Origin: Callaeas wilsoni
Lineage: Eukaryota > Chordata > Aves > Passeriformes > Callaeidae
NCBI GenBank assembly: GCA_013398955.1
Contig: VWPU01005272.1
Location: 372,001-436,000, forward strand
Direction of reading: 5' to 3'
Length of the DNA: 64,000 bases
This document shows, piece after piece, positions 23,276-35,806 of this stretch; the first letter of the stretch is position 1; each line of letters starts with the position of its first letter. The translations under genes were made by a program, and so were the position numbers. Under the pieces are notes generated by a model. That model saw nothing but the letters and a program-made list of their open reading frames with translations. It did no database searches and had not been told where the DNA came from.

Positions 23276-26200
23276 CTGGAATAAGATTTAGAATGTTCCT
23301 ATAAACAAGACAGTCCATCTCCACTGGAGCAGCTGTGGCCCTTGCGGCAGCGCACGCAGTGGGATGTTCCCCGTGCAATTCCTGCTGGCGCTCACTCCCA
23401 GCCTTGCCAGGCCACTTCTACACAACACCAACATTACTGTAAGCACGAGGTGTCACACCCCACGTCTCTAATAGCAACACCCAGTATTGTGACAAGGCAT
23501 GGCAACTTGGCAGGATACATAGGAGGACAATCCTTCAAACTCTTCAGGACACAAACACTGAATACAGGCCAGATCTCTTCAAACAGGAAGGACAAGTTCC
23601 ACCAAACAAAAATAGGAAATCACTAAAATGCTCTTTGTTGATTTAAAAAATCCTTTCCGCATAGCATAGATTGTCAATTCATTCTATAATACAATGAACA
23701 AAAGTTGCATGTCTTATTTCATCCGATTTCAAAGACTGCCACTCATTTCCCCTGCTTTTAGCCTTACTTCTGACTACTGATGGATCTCAGCAAATATGAA
23801 CGACTTTTCCGTATGTGCTAACAATAAGGTAAGAATATAATTTTAAACACATAATGAATGACATCATGTAGAGATATGAAACCTACTAAGTTAAATAGAT
23901 TTACTTAGTATGGATAAATTAAAATTAGTTTCCCAGATCAAATACAGTATGTAGGCCAGAAACAAGACAGTGTAAACAAGCAGCCTGAAGTACACAGATA
24001 ATTATTGATTTCACCTTCATATTATTAACATTTTCATTACAACAGCTAGCTTTTATAAAGAAAAATCAGGCGTATTTCTGAGTATGATGCTGTAGACCTA
24101 CATTCTGCTTCCTCCAAATTACAGGGACCCCTCCTATTCAATTGAAGCAATATGTACATACTAAACAGAAGAAAATACATGCGAATCTCAGAGCTCTTAT
24201 TTTTAACTGAGATGTCCCTGCTAAACTCTAAAGAGAGCCTGCTAATAGAAAACTATCTTCAAAAAATATATCGGTCTTTATAGCAAAAGTTTAAACAACT
24301 GACTTAGCAAGACCAAAGATCAAAAATTCATGTTTTAATTTACAGTAACAGAGTCATACAGCTGTAGCCACTAAGAATTTGTCTGGATTTTCATTGTTCC
24401 AGACCACTAACAGAGGCCAGAAAAAACTCCAGGCAATTTTGATGTACTGGAAAGCAGAAAAGGCTAAAATGACTATAGTGCATGAAGCCACTCTCTCATT
24501 GTTAAAGTAAAGTCTACCCACAAACATACACTGACATATGCATTGAAGCAAAAAGAGTCACACATGCATGTCCTAGAAATCACCAAATGTTAACTAAATA
24601 TTGTCATTTTTTCTTTTTCTAGCAGTTTAACACACTACTTTGGTTAAAATAATTATCTGTCATGCTAAATGATTCACTTCTTTCTCATTATCTTATGTGT
24701 AGCATTACATTGAGCTATGAAGATTTTAAATCAAAATATTAAACTAACATTAATTATAATAGCACAGATGTTTCTTCAAAGATAAATTTGCATTAAGAAA
24801 CACTGCATTTTGATTGGCACCAGTAGACGTTCACAAAAATTACCTGGAAACAAATCAGGAGTTGAAACCACCAATTTTAATGAACGGGGACATCCGGAGG
24901 ACTATCTTAGGATTTTAATGCTCACAATATGATTTATCAAACACTAAACAGCTTTTTTTAAGCATAATAAACACAGTTTGAAGTAGCACAAATAGTACAA
25001 AGCTCTATTAATAACAATATTTGATATTTCTATTTGTGTCAGTTCTCTTTTATAATTACAGTAGCAGGTATGGACATCCAAAAATGTTTCACCTTTTGGT
25101 CCCCAAAACATGGAAAAGATCTAAAAAGTCATCAGCAACATAACACACATGTTGAAGGCCAGTCATTCTTCCCTAACTTGGAGATCTATTGAAGGATAAT
25201 ACAAAAAGACAATAAAAAAAATAATTCTCTTATTTTCCCTTAGTCTTTTCTGGGATTTCTCCTTTTTCAAATTTGGCTTTTCAATTTATTCTATAAATCC
25301 CCATATCTTAATCTTTACTCAGTTGAGCATGCTTTCTCTCTTTTTGCTTCTTTACCTTTTTTCTTTTTGGTTCTTTAACTTCTTCTTTTTCACCCCAACT
25401 GCCTTCCCTCTTTTGCTGCACCGTCACATACAGTCCTATCTATTATTTATTGTTTGCTTCAGGGATGGATACAAAAACATTACAACAGAGTACTTCCATC
25501 ATGTGAACTGCTCCCTGGTTACTGCCTCTCTGCAGTTCCCAACCAAGTAAGAGAAGGGAACTGGAAGCAGCCTATCCATGTATGACAGAAATGGAAGGAT
25601 TCCCCTTGATGCTGACTGCGCTGATGCTAGCATGCATGTAAAATATCATCTCTGGGGAAATACCAAAACTATGTTTTGCAAAGGAAGGCAGTGCAGAGTG
25701 TTAAAATAATGCTGCACTGTGCTCCAGCTTATGGGTGCTGACCCTTTACAGGGGCAGCTCAAGCAAAATCCCTTCCCTGATGCAGCTTCTGGATCCTGTG
25801 GAGTTAATGCATGCACAGCTCTCCATTACACTGTGAAGACCCACCCGTCTTAGGAATAACAAAAGATTTTCAGAAAAATTTTGAAGTAAATATTCAGCTT
25901 CCCACAAAGGCTCTTGTCAAGCAAATGCAGTGAAAATTAAATCCTGACAAAGTGAAAATCATTATCACCATACTTCCTGTTAAAAGCAAAACAAAAGTAA
26001 TAGCTTCTTCCACCCATGGACCACAGTTTAAACACTGCTGTTCTACACAGGACCAAGGCTCCAGCTGAATAAAAGCTAGTACTAATAAACAACCTTATCC
26101 ACTCTTCACCTGAGGGGACAGAAGAAAGTGAAAAATGAGACTACTGCTCTTGTTACACCCATAAGCAAACTCTGAGTATGGATGATGGTAGCAAAAATCT

Positions 26201-28729
26201 TGCTACTAAATTTAATTCTTAATCCAATTGATGGCAACAATATAAGCACCTAAAAAGTCTACATCTAACATTAATCAAGATACAATTGCTTCTTAAGACA
26301 GACAGATGAAAGATCATGTGGCCTACGTTAGGGATGTTGAATTGATCCGATTATATAAATTGTCAACACATAATCTGGAGAGATCACAGGAGAAAAACTC
26401 TGACCTTGGAATCAGATTGGTAATCCTAATAAACTGATAGTAAGAAAGGACATCGTACAAAGAAAAAATTAAAATTAAGTCTAGTATCTAGGTTCTAGAA
26501 GACAACACAACTTCAAAATATCAGGCTGGCAAAGCCAAACTAGAGAAAACCTCTTATTTCACAGATTCAGTATTTTAAAATTCTTATCTTTTTAGTGATC
26601 CTTTCCATTGAAAGGGGGTAGGGGCAGGTGTTTGTTTACTTTTGGGGTTTTTTATCTGGTTCTATATGAAATGTGATTCCATTTCCACCTAGTTTAAAAA
26701 AAGGTCAAAGCAGTTTTATCTTCAGAAGTGGCCAAACTTTAGAATCATCCACTCTCTTTTTCACACTGATGGAATGCAGAACAGTAGTTCCAAGCTATTT
26801 TCAAATAGAAAGTTGAAGCAGCTTCTAAGTCAACAACATTAAAATACAGATGGAAACTGCACTGTTAATTCATATGCAACACATTCCCTTCCAGTGATCT
26901 TTTATGGCATGCCTATCAGTTATTCTTTTTTAAATGACTTTCAAATTTCAAGACATAGGATGAAGTTGAATAAGGGTTTAAAAATTCCATTTCTTGAAAA
27001 TGTTTCTAATTGCAGCACTATGAATTTAGTCAAAATATTGTATAAATCATTTAACATATACACAGATGTCTCTACAGTAGAGTCCTAAACAGAAAAGAAT
27101 TATATTCCTTCATACAAAAATAGATTATTTACTACTCAAATTCTTACAATAATTCAAAAAACATCCAATAAACAGCTTCTATCTTACAACTCAGTCCGCC
27201 AGTTCTTCAGCATAATCTATAGATATATCTAAGTTATTTGCAATTAAAACCCAACGAGTGAATACCCTTCCTCCCTAGGATAGAGCACTGTGGGTTAGCT
27301 ACATTGTTCTACCTCTCATTCTCAAATTCAAATGTAATTACACTTACATAACACTTACCAAAGTGAAATTATTTTCATCATGATACTAGGTAGTAAAAAG
27401 AATGAAAACCTATTAGTTTTCAAAGAAAGCTAAAAATATAGGAGCATAGCTGGTACAGAATGATCTTTCACTCAGCTGAACTCAAAATTTTTATTAGCAT
27501 TTAAAAATATTCTTCAAGTACAAAGTTACAGAGCTAGTCATTTACTGATCCAAATCTTTTTTCAGTAGTTTAAGATGTCAGTAACAAATAGCAGGGTGTT
27601 CCCTGCGCAATCAAACATAGGAGTGCATGGGAAGAGCTGTCAAGATTCTCAGTGTCACAGTATTTCCTGCCAGCTACCACAGCCATGTTTGAGTAGTATT
27701 GAATAGTAATGAATGCACATATAATTAATCAGGTCAAGAAATAATACAGTTCTTCAAATTCTTAATCATTGCTGTTGATTTGGGTTTTCACAATGCCATT
27801 TAAATTAGTATAACAAGCACTTCTGAAGAGCTTTTGGTCAAAGTGAACTTTAATCACTTCATACTTTGGGAAGGAATCAAGAATCAGAAAACTGATTTCC
27901 ATGGTTTAAAAAAGTTACAAAAGACCCAGATCACCAACTTCAGAACCAGTTTTCACAAAGTTAAGACCTGTATCTTATACAACGATGACTGTGGTAATGC
28001 CATCCTTATTCATAGATTACATGCAGTAACGCAAGCAACACCAGTTAATAAATGTCAGACATTTTAGGACAGCACAGCAACCTATAAAAACACCTCTCAA
28101 ACAACAAAACACAAACACTCAACTCTGTATATTCATATAAACATTCAAACCAGCATCTGTTTTCTCTGTTTAGACATTGTGTAGGTTTAGCTCCCAGAGG
28201 CAGATGAGGTTTTTCTCTTAGTTAATCTGGTTCCATAATTTAATAAAGCAAACCTGGTCTATAGCCTGCACCCCAAGTTCTGCTACTGAAAAATATCCTG
28301 TGCATTTCTCCTGGTCTTCAATGGCTTATGAAAACTGAGAAGGACTGCAACACCATTTGGACTACACATGCCAGTTTATAAACACAATACAATAAACTCA
28401 GGGAAGTGTTACTCCCAGTTTCATTTTAAACATCTAACTTAAATGTTTTGACTCTCTCCTTCAAAGAACTGATTTTTTAATTGATTACAGAAGAAACTTC
28501 GGCACTAAAGTGGAGGAACTGCATCTAAAATGGATATAGAGAGTATCATGAAGACCCCCAATTTTCAGTGACAATCTTCCACACTGAGAATTGATGCTGC
28601 CAAAAGAACTAAAGGGCTACAGAGGCAAACACTGGATTTTTGTAATTCAAAATGTGGCTATACAATATATATGTTAAAAAAAAAAGTTTGTGTACTGAAC
28701 ATTGATCTTTATTCAAATTTTCCTGTTAC
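23276..28729 (-). other. SIPA1L2: SIPA1L2 intron J-K (5.5 kb)
   Basis: AT-rich intron with a pyrimidine-rich plus-strand stretch at about 25,313-25,420. No exon, RNA gene or recognisable mobile element. Confidence 0.8.
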
Positions 28730-28861
28730 CTTCAAACGCTCGAGCAGCATCTACCAGGTGAGACCAGTCTAGCCCTGTGGCAGTGTCTGGCAGGGGCATC
28801 AGGCCAGGATCATTGAATTTGGCTTTATCAGATAAGGACCCATCTGAGAACCAGAATTCAT
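28730..28861 (-). CDS. SIPA1L2: SIPA1L2 exon [17 protein letters not shown] block
   Basis: 132 nt, phase 1 to phase 1, residues 604-648. The acceptor is ATTGTTTAG and the donor GTTTGAAG|GTAACA. It encodes [16 protein letters not shown], then [20 protein letters not shown] and DAARAFEG. The second block is nearly invariant between SIPA1L1 ([20 protein letters not shown]) and SIPA1L2. The segment looks like a short structured or peptide-binding motif preceding the coiled coil. The 3' junction feeds the small cassette exon K. Confidence 0.95.
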
Positions 28862-31800
28862 CTAAACAATAAACACAATAATTAGTCTTCCTACAACAAA
28901 ATTGTACAATTAATTTTGAAGCTACTATAATGATCTGTAAAAAATGTATAAGCAAAAAGTGCTTATCTTCATTTCTCTTGTGTCTGTCTTTTCCTGTTCA
29001 ATACTCAGTATGGGTGGAACAATTTCTAAATGTTGGCAAAGTAAGATGGGAAGGTTTGAAAGGTTTTGTTTTGGTGCCACTTTGCACATGATATGTCCCT
29101 CACATTTTCATATGAACACTGTGTGAGTAGGCAACATCCACTCTAAAGCATTAAACCCGAGCACTGAGCAGAAAAGTTGATAGATACACAAAGTTACACT
29201 TGTGAAACAACATGCAAGATATTTACATGCAGAGTTTTACTCTGAAACTGAAAGTATTCCTGTTCCAGAAGTAATTAAAAAATCACCTGCTTTTCTTTTA
29301 ATGTATTTGTAAATTCTAACCTGTAGCCTAAACTCCCTTTCACATTGAAAATATTACCCTATTAGTTTAGCATTTGTAGCTGTACCTCTGAGGATGTAAG
29401 ACTTGTGTGAGATTTCAGAGTGAGCTGTAACACATCGTACACTGTACACAGATCATATATTAAATGAAATGCGTACACTATAAATTGCTCAAACCTTTCA
29501 GTTATGCAGACTTCTATAATGTACCACAAGCATACAGTTTAATAGAAGAGATGCTAATTTTCACCATTTTCTTGAACAGCTTTACATTTTCCTAATCTGT
29601 CCATAGCAATCTTCACTCTGATCAATATGAACATGTTAAAAAGAATACTGAACAGACACACAGAGTCTTAAAACTGATCATAAACAAAAGCTATTATTTG
29701 CAATCACATTTTATCTTAACTATAAAGCCAGCAATGGAATATAATAATTTGATTACATAGTACAGTCAGGCAAAGAGAATTTTTGCTTCAAACATATCCA
29801 CTCCAATTAAACAAAAAGGTCAAGATAGTAATTTTCCTCACATGTTTCAAGAGGAAATTTCCATCTAGTTATTCCAGTGATTTAAACTATAATATGTAAG
29901 ACGAGTATTTTTTTCCAGGAAAAGACCAAACACAAAAAACAATGAAGGAAGAAATGCATTCATACAAGTGGAAGATACATTATCATTTAAGGAAATGGCA
30001 TGCTGTCATTGTCCTGATATTAATGTCCATTTGACTTAAAGATTCTGACCTAAAAAACCGAAGAGAGTAGGCTGTTACAAAGCATTCTACGGCGCAGAGC
30101 AATGATTGAAGCATATGATATGCTCTATTTTTTGCAGAAACCTTGCTTGAAAAGAATACAAAATATGAGGAAAAGGAAAGTGAAGGAGGCTTACAATCCT
30201 CTGTCAAAAGTTAGGAGTCACTGCAGAATAGGTAGAAATTCTCTTTACTGTGGAATTTATCTTGTTCTACACTTATACGAAAGATGCAGTATTGTTACAT
30301 TACTCTTGGAAGTGGCTTGAAAAAACTCTGCAGAAATGTCCTTCTCAATACCTACTCTTAGTATGTAAAAATGGATGTTAGATGAAATGGAAAATATAAT
30401 ATAGACGTATATTCTACTCATATACCTGTACTAAGATTTTATTTTCAGTTACTTATAAACATACATAAAGCCTTACCTAAGGCAACCTTTGTGCAAATAC
30501 ATTGAAAGCTGAAAGTCAGAGCAGCCTCTGAACTTCTGTGTATGACTTGGGAATTGTAAGAACCTTATTTATGCAAGTACAAACATTTCATACATCCCTG
30601 TTGTGGAAAATAGACAGAATACCTTATCTGAAAGACTGGCAAGCCAGCTTTTGGTTCTAGACCAGCAGGCAGGCCCTAAGGGACAGACCTTGCTTTTGTG
30701 TGATCAGCCTAGAGAGGCTGATTGTGAAACCTGTCAGGAAGAAGCCTGCTCCCAGCGCGATTCTGCTGGCTTTCCAAATTAAAGTGTAGGAGTGCTATAT
30801 TCACCAGTAGTCATCCTTCATTATGCATTGTCTCTGTGAGAACCTCAGTTCACCTTAGGGTGGATCCTTTTCAGTCCTGCATAAGCCCTGACAGAGCCAC
30901 TCAACTGCAGAAAGCCTGCCAGAGCAGAGATTTGAATATTGATAGCTCTGAAAATGCAAGTGCTCATGCTGATGGCTGAAATTCTAAGTGGAATAACTGA
31001 ACAGGCATGAGTATGCCATCACAGAATAATTCATTTTCAAGACATAAATTGTGTTCTTCTGCAATGGGGGAGGGAAAAGAGAGGGAAGAAGAAAAAGAAT
31101 AAAAATACCAAACAAGAGCTCTAATGACATAGGCCTTGGTGCCTTTGTATTTCAGAGAATATTGTTTGTATTCCAGGAATGCTCTGGGTGAGATAAATTA
31201 TTTCTAGCCTCCTGTATTTGCATATTTTCTCTGCTCCTCTTACCTTGCTGTTGCCTCACTCTGTCCGTGTATGACTGCCACATCAGCACCTGTTGCCTGT
31301 TTCCCTTTTTGATTTGTGCAGAGGTGGCAAGTGATGCTTAAGCATGCCCACCTCTGTGTGTCCAGGAGGATATGCCTAATCTAATAGGCCGCTACTGCAG
31401 ACAAGATTGACTTTTGAAGCAACACAATTTCCTTTGAGGAAACATTTTCAGTGTTATCTTCAATTTTAAAGATTATTTTATTTGCCGTACTCCTTTAGGC
31501 ACAAAATAATTGGTCTTGTAGTTTCTGGTTCTTTCAGTTGTGTCACTTCCTACACTTAGGAATTTTATTTATTTATATTATTGATGTTTAAAAGTATAAA
31601 GCACTTTCAAGAGTCTCTATTTTCACCAAACTTATGTTGTCAGATCAGTTTCCAACACAGCTCCTGAAATTGATGGTTATTGGTCCCACATACATTCGTA
31701 TTCAAAGAGTAACTAGTTATGCAGAAAGAAGAAAGATTCACCTGACTTAACCTATTTTACTTCCAAGACAATTATCCTCCTTCAGATGGGACTGCTACTT

Positions 31801-34800
31801 TTATGCAGAGATGAAAAAACTATCTGCTAAGTACTCCTTGCTTCAAACTAGACATGTCATTTAACAAGTAGATTCTCTCCAAAGCAGCTGCAGGTGAAGA
31901 AATATATCAAATCTCATGCAAACATAAATCCCACTTTCTGTGGGATGTCTGTTTTTCTTTCCTGCAATCAGTAATTATATCCCTACAGTCCTCTTAAGCA
32001 ACAACTTCTGCCTGCTGAACCCTTTCCTTCTATAGTATTGCCTAGGTTGCCCAAAGTCTCCCTTCAAAGATGCCAGCCTGCTCGTAGGCTCTCATGGACA
32101 TGTGCTCACGACAACCACTTTTTCCTTCCCTTCTGTTATTGAAGACAGTCTCGTGTTCTTATCAGGTCAACTATTCACTGTGCAAACAGGTAACAGCAAA
32201 CACGTTCTCCCTGGTTGTGTAAATTAATCAACGGCCTTTATCTGCTTACTGAAAAACTGATTTCCAAATTGCTGCCATTACCCATCACCAATACACAGTG
32301 ATGCTCCTTCATTTTAATAGTGCTTCTCATCAACAAGTTTAGTTTTGGATTGAAGCCAACATGGGTAGTAAGGTGGTTTGAAGATAAGACTTTCATCTAC
32401 GAACATAGTTGCAGAGACTGTTCCTGCACTTCTGGCAGCCTTTTCCCTATGGCATGTATGATCTGAGAACTTTAAGAATTTGTCAGTGTATCACTGCAAA
32501 ATATTCCCTTCCTTATGACCCTCTTCACTGCAACTATCCTGCTCCTTTCCTTACAGCACAGGAATATCCTGCCAGTTTATCACTTAGGGCATTTTCTTTC
32601 CCCTCTCTTTTGGTCCTTCATAATAGAGTGGACCATGGTGCCCGCAATGTCAATCAGATTGTCTCCATGTGTCTCCCTGAGTTCCCGACTTATGTTACTA
32701 CACTAGTTCAGTATCAGTGGTTCTCGGTGTTTTCATTCTTTCCCTGCTCATTTGCCTGCCAGGAATTTGCAAAAAGAGCATAGATTTGTACCTGCAACTG
32801 CATGTTAGAATCACTCAGCACGAACAGCACTGTCTCAGTCACGGAATCTTTAATGTCCCCAAGGCAAAATTCTAGTCCTCTTAGCTACACAAATTCTCCT
32901 TTCTGGTTTAACTTAAAAATAAGATAAAATTAAGTGAATATTTCTACATTTGTGTACTGTTTGCAATCAACAGCAATCAACTGTCAGACTTTGCATTTCA
33001 GGGTTTACTGAAAGCAACTCTTTTTTTCACATCACTTCCCTCAGTGATAAAACAATAATTAAAAAGTCCTATAGCTTCACTTTTCCCATCATCTTCTTAC
33101 CATCAACATTGCACACAGATGAAGTTTCTGTTTTTATATTTGTATGGTCATTCTGTCTCGTAACTCTGATTTCCCTGTAAACTGAAAGCTTTCAGGGTCA
33201 CCTATTACTCTTTGTTTTTGGTGCTGCCTTGCTTACCTATTAATCACACTTTTGCCTTGCTAGAGGGGGCTCATGAGATTTGGTGCTGCCACAGTATTTC
33301 ATGCTGGATAATAACGTGCAAGAATATACCTTTCTAAAATTAATTTCAGCCAAAACCACGCTATTTCCACTGAGTTCTATTAGCATTACATATCAGTAAA
33401 ATTAAAATGTTTTGAGATCACATACAAAAGACATTACTATGACAGGATATGAATCCTGATATCTGAAACTACAACCTCATATGTTAAAATTATAAATGAA
33501 AAATAAACCTCTCACATCACTGCTGTAGAATGTAAATACCTACTAGGCACTGACTGCAAAAAACCTTCCTAAAAAGAGCCAAAGTTAGTTTCTTATATGG
33601 AGATACTGACTAACCTTATTTTTGAAACATAGGTGGCCAAGCCGTGATGTGGTGTTTTTCAGAATGTAATTATGGATAACCAATTAAATCTTCCTTGAAA
33701 CAAACACCGCAAAAGATTCTACATAGCTGGCATTGGTAAGCACTTTTAAAACACAGAACCAGAAGCAGAAAATAGAGGTTGCATATGAAAACAGCATGAA
33801 TTGCCTTGGATAAGTTTTTGACTGACAGGATACTGATTTTGTGGGGTTTTTTTCCAGCTATGTGTATATATAACTTTCTGTATCTAAGAAGCAGCAAGAA
33901 TGAAATATTAGGTGTCTAAGACAGAACTAATACAAAACCCACTAAAATGTCACTGCTGGAGGAGCAGTATAAAGCTTGGATGTACACGGTTAATTGCCTT
34001 GTGCCAATCTCCTGAAGAAAAGCAAGCTGAAGGTTTGATCCCATTGCATGTTTACATTCATGAGAAATGGCTCTAAAAAACAAGACCTAACATACAGGAA
34101 AACAAAAAAAGAAAATACAATCAGGATGCCTAGCTGTATTCTATATAGCTCCTTCATAGACTACAAAAATCTTCTGAATTAATCTCTAGTGAAACAAAAT
34201 GGATCTCCGTTTGCTGTGTGTAAAAGAATAGGATCATCTCAGATTAAATTTATAGTAAAGAGTTTCACTCTGATAGAAGAATATTTTTAGAATGGCAAAA
34301 GGTACACCAAGCATGCATTCCCATCTGAGGCAGGAATTTAGCACTCGTTTGAGATACCAGTTTCAAATTAACCAGTGGTTAGTGACCAAAACTCAGTCTC
34401 ATGGCTGAGGCCACTCTAGAAAAGTGTTTTGTATATAAAGTTTATTTCTCAAAGTTAGGAGATGACTGCTAGTTCCTGAAGGACATGATGAATGACAGAG
34501 ACCTTTTTATAGCTAGTTCTTTTAAATCATCTGGCTGCACTCTCCCTGGACATGGGCTTAAAATGTCCTTAATGCTTTCAAGAAATTCACCCACAGCTTC
34601 TTAACTATGGACTTCAGAGTCCACTTTTTTTTTTAAATTGCAGTCAGCTGCAATGCAGTATTAGAGTAGCTAAAGAAAAGAGGCGATTTTCCTTCCACAT
34701 TGTGTGTCGACTCCAGGTGTCCACTCTACATCAGCCTAAACTAACTGAGAAGCATATATATTCAGCACTTTTGAAAAACTATTCACTCTTATTAAGTAAA

Positions 34801-35586
34801 TAAATATAGATATATAATCTAAATGTCGTATGTCTGTCTGTGTAGATTTGGACTTTTCATTCCATTTTTTTTGAAAAAAAAATTACTACCAACTTCATAG
34901 ATCGTCCTGGAATTATTGCAAGCTAAGTAGATAATATAGGTCTCAGTTATGAAAACTTCACAAGTAAAAAACCACATTCATAAATATTTTTAATTTAGTA
35001 CCTCAGACTACTCTTTTGCTGCCAATAAAAATGAAGTGTCACTTGTAAAGGTTTTACTAATATGTTTTAAAAAAGTATCAGCAAATTCAATTTGGAAATT
35101 GAAGTCAAAGTCAACATTTATTGCACATTTCCTTTTAAGATGGACTTTTATTTAGACTATAAGGATCGTCTAAATAAAAGCTGTTCCATTTAGCTATTAT
35201 TTCAAATATATTTGTGAATATTTCAATAATTTGAATGCACATAAAAAAAAATTAAAACAGGCCAGCTTGGCTTAATTAAGTCATTTAAGGAAAATAAAAT
35301 GATAACTAGAAATATCTTCAAAGTTTTTTGCCTGTCACTGGTTTCATGAAAATTCTTTGGGAATTAAAGTGAATATTGTCTCCAAACATGATAAACATGA
35401 ATTGAACACTAATGGCAAGCATAAGCATGTACTGCTGACCAAATATTTTTTTACTACAATAACTAGAACAGTAATTTGAAATTTCTTAATTTCACCTTAA
35501 AAGTAAAATCTCACTTAATACTTGGTGATTCATTTGAGTTTACGACAAATATTCCAAACCCGGCAATGACAGTGACAACGACTTAC
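28862..35586 (-). other. SIPA1L2: SIPA1L2 intron I-J (6.7 kb)
   Basis: No exon was found. It contains a perfect 13-bp inverted repeat at 35,145-35,180. A more GC-rich stretch around 30,580-30,900 could be an old repeat, but I cannot name it. Confidence 0.8.
35145..35180. repeat. 13-bp perfect inverted repeat
   Basis: CTTTTATTTAGAC, a 10-nt spacer, then GTCTAAATAAAAG. It lies in the I-J intron about 400 bp downstream of exon I in the gene's direction. On either strand one arm carries AATAAA. Confidence 0.95.
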
Positions 35587-35806
35587 TTCTCAGATTTCCC
35601 ATTCCAGGAGTCAGGCTCATCCTGGGAGGCAATGTGCTGTGATACGGCGGAGTAGTGCTGAACAAGATATCATTTGGCAAGGCCTGGTCTATCATTGAAC
35701 TTCGAGAGCTGGCATAGGAAGAGCCTCTTCGATTGCTACATATGCTCTCATCAGAGAGGGTGCGGTAAAGTGTCCTCCGTGGGGAAAGGTTTCCATAAAA
35801 TGAAAA
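35587..35806 (-). CDS. SIPA1L2: SIPA1L2 exon I: RTLSDESI block
   Basis: 220 nt, phase 0 to phase 1, residues 531-604. The acceptor is TACTTTATGTTTAG and the donor GAGAA|GTAAGT, full consensus. It encodes FSFYGNLSPRRTLYRTLSDE, SICSNRRGSS, then SMIDQALPNDILFSTTPPYH and a Pro-rich end. LYRTLSDESI and LDQALPNDxLFS are the strongest cross-paralogue signatures of the SIPA1L C-terminus. R-x-L-S-D-E-S offers a basophilic phosphorylation site, possibly 14-3-3-like; that is inference. It is not in the provided open-frame set because it contains no suitable start, being an internal exon. Confidence 0.95.

Noticed and set aside
30580..30900. GC-raised segment suspected to be an LTR
   Set aside because: No TATA/AATAAA order, no terminal repeats and no recognisable motifs.
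32409..32783. 124-codon plus-strand frame in intron I-J
   Set aside because: Phe/Ser/Leu-rich with no similarity and no splice context; antisense intronic chance frame.
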